64,000 bases of DNA from Kitasatospora mediocidica KCTC 9733. GTDB taxonomy: Bacteria; Actinomycetota; Actinomycetes; Streptomycetales; Streptomycetaceae. Where the stretch lies: positions 930,001-994,000 of the forward strand of contig NZ_JQLN01000005.1 in NCBI RefSeq assembly GCF_000744225.1. The letters are read 5' to 3'. Below, one piece after another: positions 50,817 to 62,061 of the stretch. Under the pieces are notes generated by a model. It was not told the origin of the DNA. It did no database searches and saw only the letters and a list, made by a program, of their open reading frames with translations. Made by a program: the position numbers and the translations under genes. How positions within the stretch are numbered: position 1 is the first letter of the stretch; the number at the start of each line of letters is the position of its first letter.

Positions 50817-53354
50817 ATGACCACTGAGCCGAACGGACAGCCCGGCAGGGCCCGCACCCTCGCCGAAGAGCTCCGTGCCCGCAGCGACGATGCGCTGGCC
50901 ACCCTGCTGCGGCTGCGCCCCGATCTGCTCAACCCGGTCCCGAGCGATCTCACCCAGCTCTCCGCCCGGCTCTCCAGCCGGGCCTCCGCGCTGCGGGCGC
51001 TGGAGCGGCTGGACCGCTTCACCCTCCAGGTCGCCGAGGCGCTGGCCGCCGCGCCCGACGGCAGCCCGGACACCGTCGCGCGCGACCTGCTGGCCGGTCC
51101 GGCCCGGGTCAAGCCGCACCCGGCCGCCCAGCCGGTGGAGCGCGCGGCCGTCGTCGCCGCACTGCCGCACGCGCTCGCCGCGCTGCGCGACCGGGCCCTG
51201 CTCTGGGGTCCGGACTCGGCGCTGCGCCTGGTGATCGCGGTGCGCGAGGCGCTGGCACCGACCAGCGCGGCCCCCGGCAACACCCGGCTCGGCCCGACCC
51301 TCGCCGAAGCCACCCTGGGGATGTCCCCGGCCCGGTTGCAGCAGCTGGTGACCGGCGCGGGCCTGCCCGGCACCGCCGACCCGGTGACCGGCGTGGCGGC
51401 GCTGACCGGGCTGTTCACCGACCGCAAGCGCTGCGCCGCACTGCTCGCCCAGGCGCCGGAGGCCGCTCTCGGGGTGCTCGACAAGCTGGTCTGGGGCCCG
51501 CCCACCGGCACCGTCCCGGACGCCGGACGCCCGGTGACCGCCGCCGACGCGCGCAGCCCCGTCGAATGGCTGCTGGCCCGCGGGCTGCTGCTGCCGTCCG
51601 GCCCGGGCACCGTGGTGCTCCCGCGCGAGCTGGCGCTGCACCTGCGCGGCGGGCGCAGCCACCAGATCGTCGAGCCCACCGCGCCCACGCTGGTGCCGAC
51701 CGTCGAGCGTGATCCACAGGCTGTGGACAGCGCGGCGGCCGGCCAGGCGTACACGGCGGTGCGCACCGTCGAGGAGCTGCTCGACTTCTGGGGCCTGCAG
51801 CCCCCCGCCACCCTGCGGGCCGGCGGCGTGGGCGTGCGCGACCTCAAGCGCACCGCGCTCACCCTGGACGGCACCGAGCAGCAGGCCGCCTTCTGGCTCG
51901 AACTCGCCTACGGCGCGGGCCTGCTGGCCCCGGACGGCGAGTCGTCGGAGTCGCCCGCCCGGATCGGCGAGGTGTGGGCGCCGACGCCCGCGTACGACTT
52001 CTGGCTGCAACAGCCGATCACCGAACGCTGGGAGCTGCTGGCCCGGACCTGGCTGGCCGCGACCCGGGTCGCCGGACTGACCGGCGCACCCGACGCCAAG
52101 GGCAAGGCCCGCGCCCCGCTCGGCCCCGAGCTCGACCGGGTGCTCGCCCCCGCCACCCGGCGCGCCGTCCTGGAGCTGCTGGGCCAGCTCCCGCCCGGCG
52201 GCGTGGCGGACCCGGCCGCGCTGCTGGCCGTCCAGCGCTGGCAGCGCCCGCTGCGCGGCGGCGCGGCCGGCCCGGACGGGCTGGACCTGCGCGACCAGCT
52301 CACCGGCTGGACCCTGACCGAGGCCGAACTGCTCGGCGTCACCGGGCGTGGCGCGCTCGCCGCGCACTCCCGCGCCCTGCTGGCCGGCGAGGACCCCGGC
52401 CCGGTGCTCGGGCCGCTGCTGCCGCGTCCGCTCGACCATGTGATCCTCCAGCCCGACCTGACCGCGATCGCCCCGGGCCCGCTGCTCACCCCGCTCTCGC
52501 AGGCCCTCGCGCTCTGCGCCGAGATCGAGTCCAAGGGCGGCGCGACGGTCTACCGGTTCACCGCCGAGTCGATCCGCCGCGCGCTGGACGCCGGACGCAG
52601 CGCCGCCGACCTGCACGTCTTCCTCGGCCAGCACTCGCGCACGCCCGTCCCGCAGCCGCTCAGCTACCTGATCGACGACGTGGCCCGGCGGCACGGCGTG
52701 CTGCGGGTCGGCGCCGCCTCCGCCTACCTGCGCTGCGACGACAGCGGCCTGCTCGCCGAGGTGCTGGCCGACCGCCGCACCGTCGAACTGCGGCTGCGAC
52801 TGCTCGCGCCCACCGTGCTGGCCGCCCAGGCCGCGCCCGAGACCGTCCTCGCCGTGCTGCGCACGATGGGGTACGCCCCGGCCGCCGAGTCCGCCGACGG
52901 CGACCTGCTGATCACCCGGCCGGACAGCCACCGCACCCCGCACCGCAGCGCGCCCACGCCCGTCTCGGAAGGCCCCCAGACACCGGACGCGGTCCTGCTC
53001 GGCGCCGCCGTCAAGGCGATCCGGGCCGGCGACCGGGCGGCCACCGCCGTACGCCGCGAGACCGTCACCGGCCCCGCCGCCAACCGCGCCCCGCAGGGCC
53101 CGGCCCGCGCCGACACCCGCCAACTCCCGCGCACCGCGGCCGCCGACACCCTCGCCGCGCTGCAGACCGCGGTGATGCTCGGCGAGCGGATGTGGATCGG
53201 CTACATCAACGCCGAGGGCCTGGCCTCGCAGCGCGTCATCGACCCGGTCAAGGTCGAGGGCGGCTTCGTGACGGCCTTCGACCACCACGCCGAGAAGCTC
53301 AACACCTTCGCCCTGCACCGGATCACCGGCGTCGCCGAACTCGACGAGAACTGA
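50817..53354 (+). CDS. helicase-associated domain protein (XPB partner)
   Basis: This 845-aa protein belongs to the helicase C-terminal/helicase-associated (Helicase_C_3) family found next to bacterial XPB. N-terminal 'LRARSDDALATLLRLRPDLLNPVPSDLTQLSARL', the central 'HVILQPDLTAIAPGPL', 'RFTAESIRRALDAG' and a WYL-like C-terminal 'MIGYIN'-type strand ('MWIGYINAEGLASQRVIDPVKVEGGFVTAF') are characteristic. It has no Walker A motif and is probably a regulatory or DNA-binding partner. Confidence 0.85.
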   Translation: MTTEPNGQPGRARTLAEELRARSDDALATLLRLRPDLLNPVPSDLTQLSARLSSRASALRALERLDRFTLQVAEALAAAPDGSPDTVARDLLAGPARVKPHPAAQPVERAAVVAALPHALAALRDRALLWGPDSALRLVIAVREALAPTSAAPGNTRLGPTLAEATLGMSPARLQQLVTGAGLPGTADPVTGVAALTGLFTDRKRCAALLAQAPEAALGVLDKLVWGPPTGTVPDAGRPVTAADARSPVEWLLARGLLLPSGPGTVVLPRELALHLRGGRSHQIVEPTAPTLVPTVERDPQAVDSAAAGQAYTAVRTVEELLDFWGLQPPATLRAGGVGVRDLKRTALTLDGTEQQAAFWLELAYGAGLLAPDGESSESPARIGEVWAPTPAYDFWLQQPITERWELLARTWLAATRVAGLTGAPDAKGKARAPLGPELDRVLAPATRRAVLELLGQLPPGGVADPAALLAVQRWQRPLRGGAAGPDGLDLRDQLTGWTLTEAELLGVTGRGALAAHSRALLAGEDPGPVLGPLLPRPLDHVILQPDLTAIAPGPLLTPLSQALALCAEIESKGGATVYRFTAESIRRALDAGRSAADLHVFLGQHSRTPVPQPLSYLIDDVARRHGVLRVGAASAYLRCDDSGLLAEVLADRRTVELRLRLLAPTVLAAQAAPETVLAVLRTMGYAPAAESADGDLLITRPDSHRTPHRSAPTPVSEGPQTPDAVLLGAAVKAIRAGDRAATAVRRETVTGPAANRAPQGPARADTRQLPRTAAADTLAALQTAVMLGERMWIGYINAEGLASQRVIDPVKVEGGFVTAFDHHAEKLNTFALHRITGVAELDEN

Positions 53355-53364
53355 GGCCCCTCGC

Positions 53365-54108
53365 ATGGAACCCGCCCCCGAACTCGCCCCCGGCATCCGC
53401 TACGCCGTCACCGACCGCCACGGCGGCTTCAGCCAGGCGCCGTTCGACGCCCGGAACCTGGGCGGCGCGACCGAGGACAGCTTCGAGGACGTCCTGCGCA
53501 ACCGGGAGCTGACCGCCCGCGAACTGGGCCTGGCCCCCGACCGGGTGGTCTGGATGCGGCAGGTCCACAGCGCCACGGTCGCCCGGGTCTCCCGCCCCTG
53601 GGGAGCGGACGCCCCCGCGCTGGACGCCGTCCTCACGAGCGAACCGGGCCTGGCGCTGGCCGCGCTGGCGGCGGACTGCGCCTCGGTCCTGCTCGGCGAC
53701 CCAGTGGCCCGCCTGGTCGGCGCCGCCCACTCCGGCCGGGTCGGCACCCTCACCGGCGTGGTGCCCCACCTCGTCGCCGCGATGTCCGAAGCCGGCGCCG
53801 ACCCCGCCCGGATGACCGCCCTCGTCGGCCCGATGGCCTGCGGCCACTGCTACGAGGTCCCCGAAGCCATGCGCGCCGAGGCGAGCGCCACCCTCCCCGC
53901 CCTCTGGTCCACCACCCGCCAGGGCACCCCGGCCCTGGACATCCGCGCCGCCATCACCGCCCAACTGACCACCGCCGGCATCGGCGAGATCCGCCACGAC
54001 CCCCGCTGCACCATCGAGGACCCCGAACTCTTCTCGCACCGCCGCGACCAGCGCACCGGCCGCTTCGCCTCGTACATCTGGCTGGAGGACTCAAACGGCC
54101 CGAAGTGA
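53365..54108 (+). CDS. PgeF/YfiH multicopper-oxidase-like protein
   Basis: This 247-aa protein of the PF02578 family has the three metal ligands in place: 'RQVHSA', 'AADCASVLLGD' and 'AAHSGRVG', with 'GPMACGHCYEV' and 'FASYIW' at the end. Family members act as purine-nucleoside phosphorylases/adenosine deaminases or as peptidoglycan-editing factors. Its start is 11 bp after the helicase-associated gene stop, placing it inside the XPB block. Confidence 0.85.
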   Translation: MEPAPELAPGIRYAVTDRHGGFSQAPFDARNLGGATEDSFEDVLRNRELTARELGLAPDRVVWMRQVHSATVARVSRPWGADAPALDAVLTSEPGLALAALAADCASVLLGDPVARLVGAAHSGRVGTLTGVVPHLVAAMSEAGADPARMTALVGPMACGHCYEVPEAMRAEASATLPALWSTTRQGTPALDIRAAITAQLTTAGIGEIRHDPRCTIEDPELFSHRRDQRTGRFASYIWLEDSNGPK

Positions 54109-54153
54109 GCGACACTGGAGGGTCTGCGTCTGACCGATGGAGGATCGCTCAAA

Positions 54154-55788
54154 GTGAACGACGGCCCGCTGATCGTACAAAGCGACAAAACTCTGCTTCT
54201 GGAGATCGACCACCCCAGAGCCGCCGAGTGCCGCCGAGCCATCGCGCCCTTCGCCGAGTTGGAGCGCGCGCCCGAGCACGTCCACACCTACCGGGTGACG
54301 CCGCTCGGCCTGTGGAACGCGCGGGCCGCCGGGCATGACGCGGAGCAGGTGGTCGACGCGCTGGTGAACTTCTCGCGGTACCCGGTGCCGCACGCGCTGC
54401 TGGTGGACGTCGCGGACACGATGGCCCGCTACGGGCGGCTGAAGCTCAGCAAGCACCCGGTGCACGGGCTGGTGCTGACCACCACCGACCGGCCGGTGCT
54501 GGAGGAGATCCTGCGGTCGAAGAAGATCATGCCGCTGGTCGGCACCCGGGTGGACCCGGACACCGTGCTCGTGCACCCCTCCGAGCGCGGGCAGATCAAG
54601 CAGACGCTGCTCAAGCTCGGCTGGCCGGCCGAGGACCACGCCGGTTACGTGGACGGCGAGGCACACCCGATCGAGCTGGACCAGAGCGGCTGGCAGCTGC
54701 GCCCGTACCAGCAGCAGGCCGTCGAGGGCTTCTGGCACGGCGGCAGCGGCGTCGTGGTGCTGCCCTGCGGCGCGGGCAAGACGCTGGTCGGCGCGGCGGC
54801 GATGGCGGAGGCCAAGTCGACCACGCTGATCCTGGTCACCAACACCGTCTCGGCCCGGCAGTGGAAGCACGAGCTGGTCAAGCGGACCACGCTGACCGAG
54901 GACGAGATCGGCGAGTACAGCGGCACCAGGAAGGAGATCCGCCCGGTCACCATCGCCACCTACCAGGTGATGACGACCAAGCGGAAGGGCACCTATGCCC
55001 ACCTGGAGCTGTTCGACGCCCGCAACTGGGGCCTGGTGGTCTACGACGAGGTGCACCTGTTGCCCGCGCCGGTCTTCAAGTTCACCGCCGACCTCCAGGC
55101 CCGCCGGCGGCTCGGGCTGACCGCCACGCTGGTGCGCGAGGACGGCCGGGAGGGCGACGTCTTCTCGCTGATCGGCCCCAAGCGCTTCGACGCGCCGTGG
55201 AAGGAGATCGAGGCGCAGGGCTACATCGCGCCCGCCGACTGCTGCGAGGTGCGGGTCACCCTCACCGACACCGAGCGGCTCGCCTACGCGACCGCCGAGC
55301 CGGAGGAGCGCTACCGCTTCTGCGCGACCACGGCGACCAAGCGCCGGGTGGTGGAGGCGCTGGTCAAGAAGCACGAGAAGGACCAGACACTGATCATCGG
55401 GCAGTACATCGACCAGCTGGACGAGCTGGGCGAGGTGCTGAACGCCCCGGTGATCAAGGGCGAGACCAGCAACGCGCAGCGCGAGAAGCTGTTCGAGGCC
55501 TTCCGGACCAAGGAGATCAGCGTCCTGGTGGTGTCCAAGGTCGCGAACTTCTCGATCGACCTGCCGGAGGCCACCGTCGCCATCCAGGTCTCCGGGACCT
55601 TCGGCTCCCGCCAGGAGGAGGCCCAGCGGCTGGGCCGGGTGCTGCGGCCGAAGGCGGACGGGCACTCGGCGCACTTCTACTCGGTGGTCGCCCGGGACAC
55701 CGTCGACCAGGACTTCGCCGCGCACCGGCAGCGCTTCCTGGCCGAGCAGGGGTACGCCTACCGCATCATCGACGCGGACGACGTCTGA
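54154..55788 (+). CDS. XPB-type DNA repair helicase
   Basis: This 544-aa SF2 helicase has an N-terminal damage-recognition-like region ('LIVQSDKTLLLEIDHP'), Walker A 'LPCGAGKT' at about residues 203-210, 'VYDEVHLLPAPVF' (DEVH) near 297, 'LGLTATLVREDG', and helicase motif VI 'QEEAQRLGRVLRPK'. It unwinds DNA 3'-5' in repair. GTG at 54154, with GGAGG upstream. Confidence 0.95.
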   Translation: MNDGPLIVQSDKTLLLEIDHPRAAECRRAIAPFAELERAPEHVHTYRVTPLGLWNARAAGHDAEQVVDALVNFSRYPVPHALLVDVADTMARYGRLKLSKHPVHGLVLTTTDRPVLEEILRSKKIMPLVGTRVDPDTVLVHPSERGQIKQTLLKLGWPAEDHAGYVDGEAHPIELDQSGWQLRPYQQQAVEGFWHGGSGVVVLPCGAGKTLVGAAAMAEAKSTTLILVTNTVSARQWKHELVKRTTLTEDEIGEYSGTRKEIRPVTIATYQVMTTKRKGTYAHLELFDARNWGLVVYDEVHLLPAPVFKFTADLQARRRLGLTATLVREDGREGDVFSLIGPKRFDAPWKEIEAQGYIAPADCCEVRVTLTDTERLAYATAEPEERYRFCATTATKRRVVEALVKKHEKDQTLIIGQYIDQLDELGEVLNAPVIKGETSNAQREKLFEAFRTKEISVLVVSKVANFSIDLPEATVAIQVSGTFGSRQEEAQRLGRVLRPKADGHSAHFYSVVARDTVDQDFAAHRQRFLAEQGYAYRIIDADDV

Positions 55789-55796
55789 CCGACCGG

Positions 55797-56030
55797 CTAG
55801 AGCTTGACGCCGACGCCGTCGCGGCCGAGGAAGACCACCCGCGCGGCGGTGTCGAGCACGATGCCGACGTTACGGACGGCGGTGGTCAGCGGGCCTCGGC
55901 GGCGGCCGGCGGCGGCCGCCGTGCTGCCGTGGGTGGGGAGCGTCGGGATCGGGACGGATTCGGTCTGCGGGGTGCGCGCCCGGGGGGTTTTGGCCGCTGC
56001 CGGGGGCGCCGTCATGGATACGGGGCTCAT
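55797..56030 (-). CDS. 77-aa hypothetical protein
   Basis: A Pro/Thr-rich N-terminus leads to 'GPLTTAVRNVGIVLDTAARVVFLGRDGVGVKL', an amphipathic or membrane-proximal helix. The C-terminal segment looks conserved among Streptomyces. It converges on XPB. ATG at 56030 is used, with ATG at 56015 as alternative. The 307 bp from 56031 to the HelD start contain nothing else that I can support. Confidence 0.6.
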   Translation of the reverse strand: MSPVSMTAPPAAAKTPRARTPQTESVPIPTLPTHGSTAAAAGRRRGPLTTAVRNVGIVLDTAARVVFLGRDGVGVKL

Positions 56031-56337
56031 GTGTTCCACCGTAGTTTCCCGACATCCCGGACACATCACCCCAAAGGTCACGACTATCGGGACCGGCATC
56101 GTCCTCCCGGCGTATGCCACCCCTACGGCGCTACCCCGAGAGCACGACAGGCGCCCAAAAGCTTTGGCGTCGCACCGCCCGCTGGGTCTAGGGTGGTCGG
56201 TCTTGCCCCCTCCCGCACCGTGGTGCCGTCCGTCGGCAGCCGAGGGAGGCCCTGGCCGCTCGGCAACCGGCCAGGTTCTTCACCGTGAGCTACGACGAGA
56301 ACCGCCGGGACCGCATACCCGGCCGGGAAGGTTCGCT

Positions 56338-58383
56338 GTGCACTCCCCCGCCACCACTGACCCCCTGCAACGGGAACGCGACCACCTCGCCTCCTCCCGC
56401 GCCGCGCTGCGCGCCATGCGCGAGGACGCCCAGGCGCTGAACATCTCCGACGTCGCCGGCACCTGGGTGACCGCCGCCGTCCTGCACAACCAGATCCAGA
56501 ACCGGATCGCCGCGCTGGCCGACCTCGCGCACACCCCGCTCTTCTTCGGCCGGCTGGACTACCTGCACGCCGTCTCCTCCGACGAGTCGGAGGGCGGTGG
56601 CGGCGAGCGGTTCTACATCGGGCGCCGGCACGTGCACGACGCCAACGGCGACCCGATGGTCATCGACTGGCGGGCACCGGTCTCCCAGCCGTTCTACCGG
56701 GCCAGCCGGACGGCCCCGATGGACGTCGACAAGCGCCGCCGGTTCGGCTACACCAGCGGCGAGTTGACGGCCTACGAGGACGAGAACCTGAGCGACCCGG
56801 CGGAGCGGGACACCGCCTCCGCGCTGTTGGCCGCCGAGATCGAGAAGCCCCGCGTCGGCCCGATGCGCGACATCGTCGCCACCATCCAGCCCGAGCAGGA
56901 CGAGATCGTCCGCGCCGACATCACCGGTACGGTCTGCGTCCAGGGTGCCCCCGGCACCGGAAAGACCGCGGTCGGCCTGCACCGCGTCGCCTACCTGCTG
57001 TACGCGCACCGCGACCGGCTCGCCCGTACCGGGACCCTGGTGATCGGCCCGAACAGCTCCTTCCTCTCCTACATCGAGCAAGTACTGCCCGCCCTCGGCG
57101 AGTTGGACGTGGCGCAGGCCACCGTCCAGCAGCTGGTGGCGCATGTCGAGGTCCGCGCCGAGGACTCCGCCCCGGCCGCGCGGATCAAGGGCGACGCCCG
57201 GATGGCCGAGGTGCTGCGCCGCGCCGTGCGCTCCGGCATCACGCTGCCCACCGAGCCCTGCATGGTGATCCGCGGCTCCCGCCGCTGGCGCGTCCCGGCC
57301 TACGAACTGGTCGAGATCATCGAGGAGTTGACCACCCGGGAGATCCGCTACGGCGCCGCCATGGAGGCGCTGCCGCAGCGCATCGCGCACGCCGTGCTGC
57401 TGAAGATGGAGCAGGGTGGCGAGGCGCCCGACGACCGGGTGCAGGACGCGGTGGCCCGCTCGGCGCAGGTGAAGGCCACCGTCAAGGCCTGCTGGCCGCC
57501 GGTCGACCCGGCCAAGCTGGTGCACCGGCTGCTCACCGACGCCGCGTTCCTGGCCCAGTGCGCCGAGGGCCTGCTGGACGAGGACGAACAGGCGCTGATC
57601 CACCGGACCGCCGGCCGCTCGCTGAAGACCGCGCCCTGGACGCCCGCCGACGCCGTGCTGATCGACGAGGCCACCGACCTGGTCCAGCGCACCGCCTCGC
57701 TCGGCCATGTGGTGGTCGACGAGGCGCAGGACCTCTCGCCCATGCAGTACCGCGCGGTGGGCCGGCGCTGCAGCACCGGTTCGGCCACCGTGCTGGGCGA
57801 CCTGGCCCAGGGCACCACCCCCTGGGCGACCGCGAGTTGGACGGACGCCCTGCACCACCTGGGCAAGCCGGCCGCGCACATCGAGGAGCTGACCGTCGGC
57901 TTCCGGGTGCCGGAGGAGGTGATCGCCTACGCCTCCCGGCTGCTGCCGACGATCGCGCCCGGACTGGCACCCGCCAGCTCGATCCGCGACACCCCCGGCT
58001 CGCTGACGATCCGCCACACCCCCGACACGCTGGTGGAGTCGGTGGTCGAGGCCTGCCGCACGGCGCTGAAGCGCGAGGGCTCGACCGGTCTGATCACCGC
58101 CGACGCGCGGATCCCGCTCTTCGAGGAGGCGCTGGCCGCGGCCGGGCTGCCGTTTCTGACCCCGGGCGCGGAGACCACCGAGCAGGCCCGGCTGACGCTG
58201 GTGCCGGCCTCGCTGGCCAAGGGCCTGGAGTACGACTACGTGGTGCTGGACGAACCGGCCGCCGTGATCGCCGGCGAGCCCGACGAGCGCACCGGGCTGC
58301 GACGGCTCTACGTCGCGCTCACCCGCGCGGTCTCCGGCCTGGCGGTGCTGCACGCCGAGCCGCTGCCGCCCGAGCTGGGCTGA
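56338..58383 (+). CDS. HelD-family RNA polymerase-associated ATPase
   Basis: This 681-aa UvrD/SF1-like motor has an N-terminal coiled-coil arm ('LQRERDHLASSRAALRAMREDAQ'), 'FYIGRRHVHDANGDPMVIDWRAPVSQPFY', Walker A 'QGAPGTGKTAVGLHR' near residue 202, 'VVVDEAQDLSPMQ' near 458 and 'RRLYVALTRAVSGLAVLH' at the end. HelD proteins release stalled RNA polymerase, and some (HelR) give rifampicin tolerance. GTG at 56338, 8 bp after GAAGG. No rifamycin-associated element was found upstream. Confidence 0.9.
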   Translation: MHSPATTDPLQRERDHLASSRAALRAMREDAQALNISDVAGTWVTAAVLHNQIQNRIAALADLAHTPLFFGRLDYLHAVSSDESEGGGGERFYIGRRHVHDANGDPMVIDWRAPVSQPFYRASRTAPMDVDKRRRFGYTSGELTAYEDENLSDPAERDTASALLAAEIEKPRVGPMRDIVATIQPEQDEIVRADITGTVCVQGAPGTGKTAVGLHRVAYLLYAHRDRLARTGTLVIGPNSSFLSYIEQVLPALGELDVAQATVQQLVAHVEVRAEDSAPAARIKGDARMAEVLRRAVRSGITLPTEPCMVIRGSRRWRVPAYELVEIIEELTTREIRYGAAMEALPQRIAHAVLLKMEQGGEAPDDRVQDAVARSAQVKATVKACWPPVDPAKLVHRLLTDAAFLAQCAEGLLDEDEQALIHRTAGRSLKTAPWTPADAVLIDEATDLVQRTASLGHVVVDEAQDLSPMQYRAVGRRCSTGSATVLGDLAQGTTPWATASWTDALHHLGKPAAHIEELTVGFRVPEEVIAYASRLLPTIAPGLAPASSIRDTPGSLTIRHTPDTLVESVVEACRTALKREGSTGLITADARIPLFEEALAAAGLPFLTPGAETTEQARLTLVPASLAKGLEYDYVVLDEPAAVIAGEPDERTGLRRLYVALTRAVSGLAVLHAEPLPPELG

Positions 58384-58389
58384 CCCCCG

Positions 58390-58429
58390 GCAGGGGGTCG
58401 GGCTCCCGCGCGGGAGCCCGACCCCCTGC
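58390..58429. terminator. 40-bp perfect palindrome
   Basis: Positions 58390-58409 and 58410-58429 are exact reverse complements with no spacer, centred on CCGC|GCGG. It lies between the convergent HelD and cutC genes, 7 and 11 bp from their stops, and most likely ends both transcripts. Confidence 0.85.
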
Positions 58430-58439
58430 AGTCGATGCT

Positions 58440-59126
58440 TCAGCCGTCGATCAGGGCCCGCCAGCGGGCGACCTTGCCGGCGTCCACCGGGGAGTCCCAG
58501 CCCTCGGACCGCACGGCGCCCCCGACGTGGAAGGCGTCGAAGCCGGCCGCGCGCAGCTCCGGGACGTGCTCGGCGTACAGCCCGCCGCCGATCAGGATCT
58601 GCGGCCGGTAGCCCGGCTCGCCCGCCTTGGCCAACTCACCGGCCAGCACCTCGCGTCCGTGTGAGACGCCGGCCGGGGAACCGGCCGTCAGGAAGGTGTC
58701 CAGGCCCGGCAGCTCGGCCAACGCCGCGCGCACCGCGGACCGGTCGGCGCTGTGGTCGATCGCCCGGTGGAAGGTCCAGCGGCAGCCGTCGACGGCCTCC
58801 GCCAGCGCCCGCACCGCGGTCAGGTCCGGCGCGCCGTCCGCGTCCAGGAAGCCGAAGACGAACTCCTCGGCGCCCTCGGCACGCAGCGCGATGGCGGCCG
58901 CGCACAGCTCGTCGAGGCCGCCGGGCTCGAAGCCGGCCCGGCCGCGCAGCATCACGCGCAGCGGGAGGTCCACCGCCGCGCGGATCGCGGCGAAGCCCGC
59001 CAGGGTGGGGGTGAGGCCGTCGGCGGCCATGTCCGTGACCAGTTCGAGGCGGTCGGCGCCGCCGGACTGGGCGGCCTGGGCATCGGGCACGGTCAGCGCG
59101 ATGACTTCGAAAATTGGTCTAGACAT
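58440..59126 (-). CDS. cutC: CutC family protein
   Basis: This 228-aa TIM-barrel protein of the CutC (copper homeostasis-like) family shows 'FEVIALTVPDAQAAQSGGADRLELVTDMAADGLTPTL', 'RVMLRGRAGF', 'FGFLDADGAPD', 'TFHRAIDHS' and 'LTAGSPAGVSHG'. Copper function in bacteria is doubtful for many members. A DasR-like site covers the start codon. Confidence 0.92.
   Translation of the reverse strand: MSRPIFEVIALTVPDAQAAQSGGADRLELVTDMAADGLTPTLAGFAAIRAAVDLPLRVMLRGRAGFEPGGLDELCAAAIALRAEGAEEFVFGFLDADGAPDLTAVRALAEAVDGCRWTFHRAIDHSADRSAVRAALAELPGLDTFLTAGSPAGVSHGREVLAGELAKAGEPGYRPQILIGGGLYAEHVPELRAAGFDAFHVGGAVRSEGWDSPVDAGKVARWRALIDG
59113..59126. promoter_or_regulatory. DasR-like (dre) half-consensus site over the cutC start
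   Basis: ATTGGTCTAGACAT matches the left twelve bases of the published dre consensus A(C/T)TGGTCTAGACCA(G/C)T and then diverges. It includes the cutC ATG, so binding would act as a roadblock or the match is partly coding. Confidence 0.35.
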
Positions 59127-59207
59127 ATCAGACAGCCTGCCATACCGGCGCCCGCCGGGCGAGACCCTGCCTGTGGATGTGTCATGGCGCGGGTCCACAA
59201 TGAGCGC

Positions 59208-59858
59208 ATGCCGACCGACCCGCACCCGGCCACCGACGCCCTGCTCGACCGCTGGAACGCCACGTTGGAGCGCTCCGGCGCCACGGTCGACCCGGAGCCC
59301 TACGGCCGCGCCCTGCTGGCCCGCTGGGCCGAACCGCAGCGCCGCTACCACACCACCGACCACCTGCTGGCGGTGCTGGACCAGGTGGACGCTCTCGCCG
59401 AGCACGCCGAACACCCGGACACCGTCAGGCTCGCGGCCTGGTTCCACGACGCCGTCTACCGGCCCGACCGCTCCGAGAACGAGGAGCGCAGTGCCCAACT
59501 CGCCGTCCGCGCCCTGCGGGAGGCCGGGCTGGCGGCCGAACCGATCGCCCAGGTGGTCCGGCTGGTCCGGCTGACCGTCGGGCACCACCCGCTGCCCGGC
59601 GACCGCGACGGAGAGGTGCTCTGCGACGCCGACCTCGCCGTGCTCGGCGGCACTGCCGAGCAGTACGCGGCGTACACGGCGGCCGTCCGCGCGGAGTACG
59701 ACTTCGTCCCGGCGGATGCCTTCCGGCTGGGCCGGGCCGTCATCCTGCACCAGCTGCTCGCGCTCCCGACGCTCTACCGCACCCCGGCCGCGCACGCCCG
59801 CTTCGAGGAGCGGGCCCGCGCCAACCTGGCCGCCGAGCTCAGCGTCCTGGAGAGCTGA
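59208..59858 (+). CDS. HD-domain metal-dependent hydrolase
   Basis: This 216-aa protein has the HD-superfamily pattern 'RRYHTTDHLLAVLDQVD' and 'LAAWFHDAVYRP', followed by 'RLTVGHHPLPGDRDGEVLCDADLAVLGG'. A phosphohydrolase of unknown substrate; members resemble (p)ppGpp/nucleotide hydrolases. ATG at 59208; an ATG at 59184 would add 8 residues. Confidence 0.88.
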   Translation: MPTDPHPATDALLDRWNATLERSGATVDPEPYGRALLARWAEPQRRYHTTDHLLAVLDQVDALAEHAEHPDTVRLAAWFHDAVYRPDRSENEERSAQLAVRALREAGLAAEPIAQVVRLVRLTVGHHPLPGDRDGEVLCDADLAVLGGTAEQYAAYTAAVRAEYDFVPADAFRLGRAVILHQLLALPTLYRTPAAHARFEERARANLAAELSVLES

Positions 59859-59861
59859 GAG

Positions 59862-60218
59862 CTAAGAGCTGAGCGAGCCGACCGGCGCCACCACGACGCC
59901 CTCCTTGCCGCACACCCAGTGCGGCTCCGGCCCGAGCTCGGGCTCCACGCTCAGCGCGTGCGGGTCGTCCTCGGCCGCACAGGCCAGGCAGAGCGGCCAG
60001 CGCCCGTATGCCTCCAGCAGCGCGTCCTGGACGTCCTGCGCGACCAGCCCGAGCACGAACTCCACCCCGTCCGGCCACTGCTCCAACCACCAGCGCCGGT
60101 GCGTCACGGTGTCCTCGACGAGCGAGACCACGGTCGCGTCGGCGACATCGCGGGCGGTGAGGTCGGCAAGGATCTGCGCCCGGGCGCTGTGCAGGGCTGC
60201 TTCGATATCGCTGGACAT
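59862..60218 (-). CDS. 118-aa hypothetical protein
   Basis: An acidic protein 'MSSDIEAALHSARAQILADLTARDVADATVVSLVEDTVTHRRWWLEQWPDG', with 'CLACAAEDDPH' and a further 'WVCGKEG', a Cys-x2-Cys ... Cys/His pattern that may bind zinc. It ends 3 bp from the convergent HD gene. Function unknown. Confidence 0.7.
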   Translation of the reverse strand: MSSDIEAALHSARAQILADLTARDVADATVVSLVEDTVTHRRWWLEQWPDGVEFVLGLVAQDVQDALLEAYGRWPLCLACAAEDDPHALSVEPELGPEPHWVCGKEGVVVAPVGSLSS

Positions 60219-60317
60219 CCGTCCATTGTCCCGCAACGCGGGCGGCAAACGCCGCGTGGGCGGCCCCCCGAAGGGGACCGCCCACGCGATCGATGAAACG
60301 ACTGACCCGCGAGGGGA

Positions 60318-61940
<1,623 letters not shown>

Positions 61941-62061
61941 GTGAAGTGGTCCTCCGGGACGACGTCGACTGCACCGGACCGACAGGCGCCCGCGACGGAC
62001 GGCCCTGGTATGCGGGGGTCCTGTCCCCTACCGCTCCCGGGGGCCTCACCGACCCGGTCCG

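Noticed and set aside
56031..56337. Possible rifamycin-associated element upstream of the HelD gene
   Set aside because: I searched the region for a GC-rich inverted repeat of that type and saw none, so HelR-specific naming was not used.
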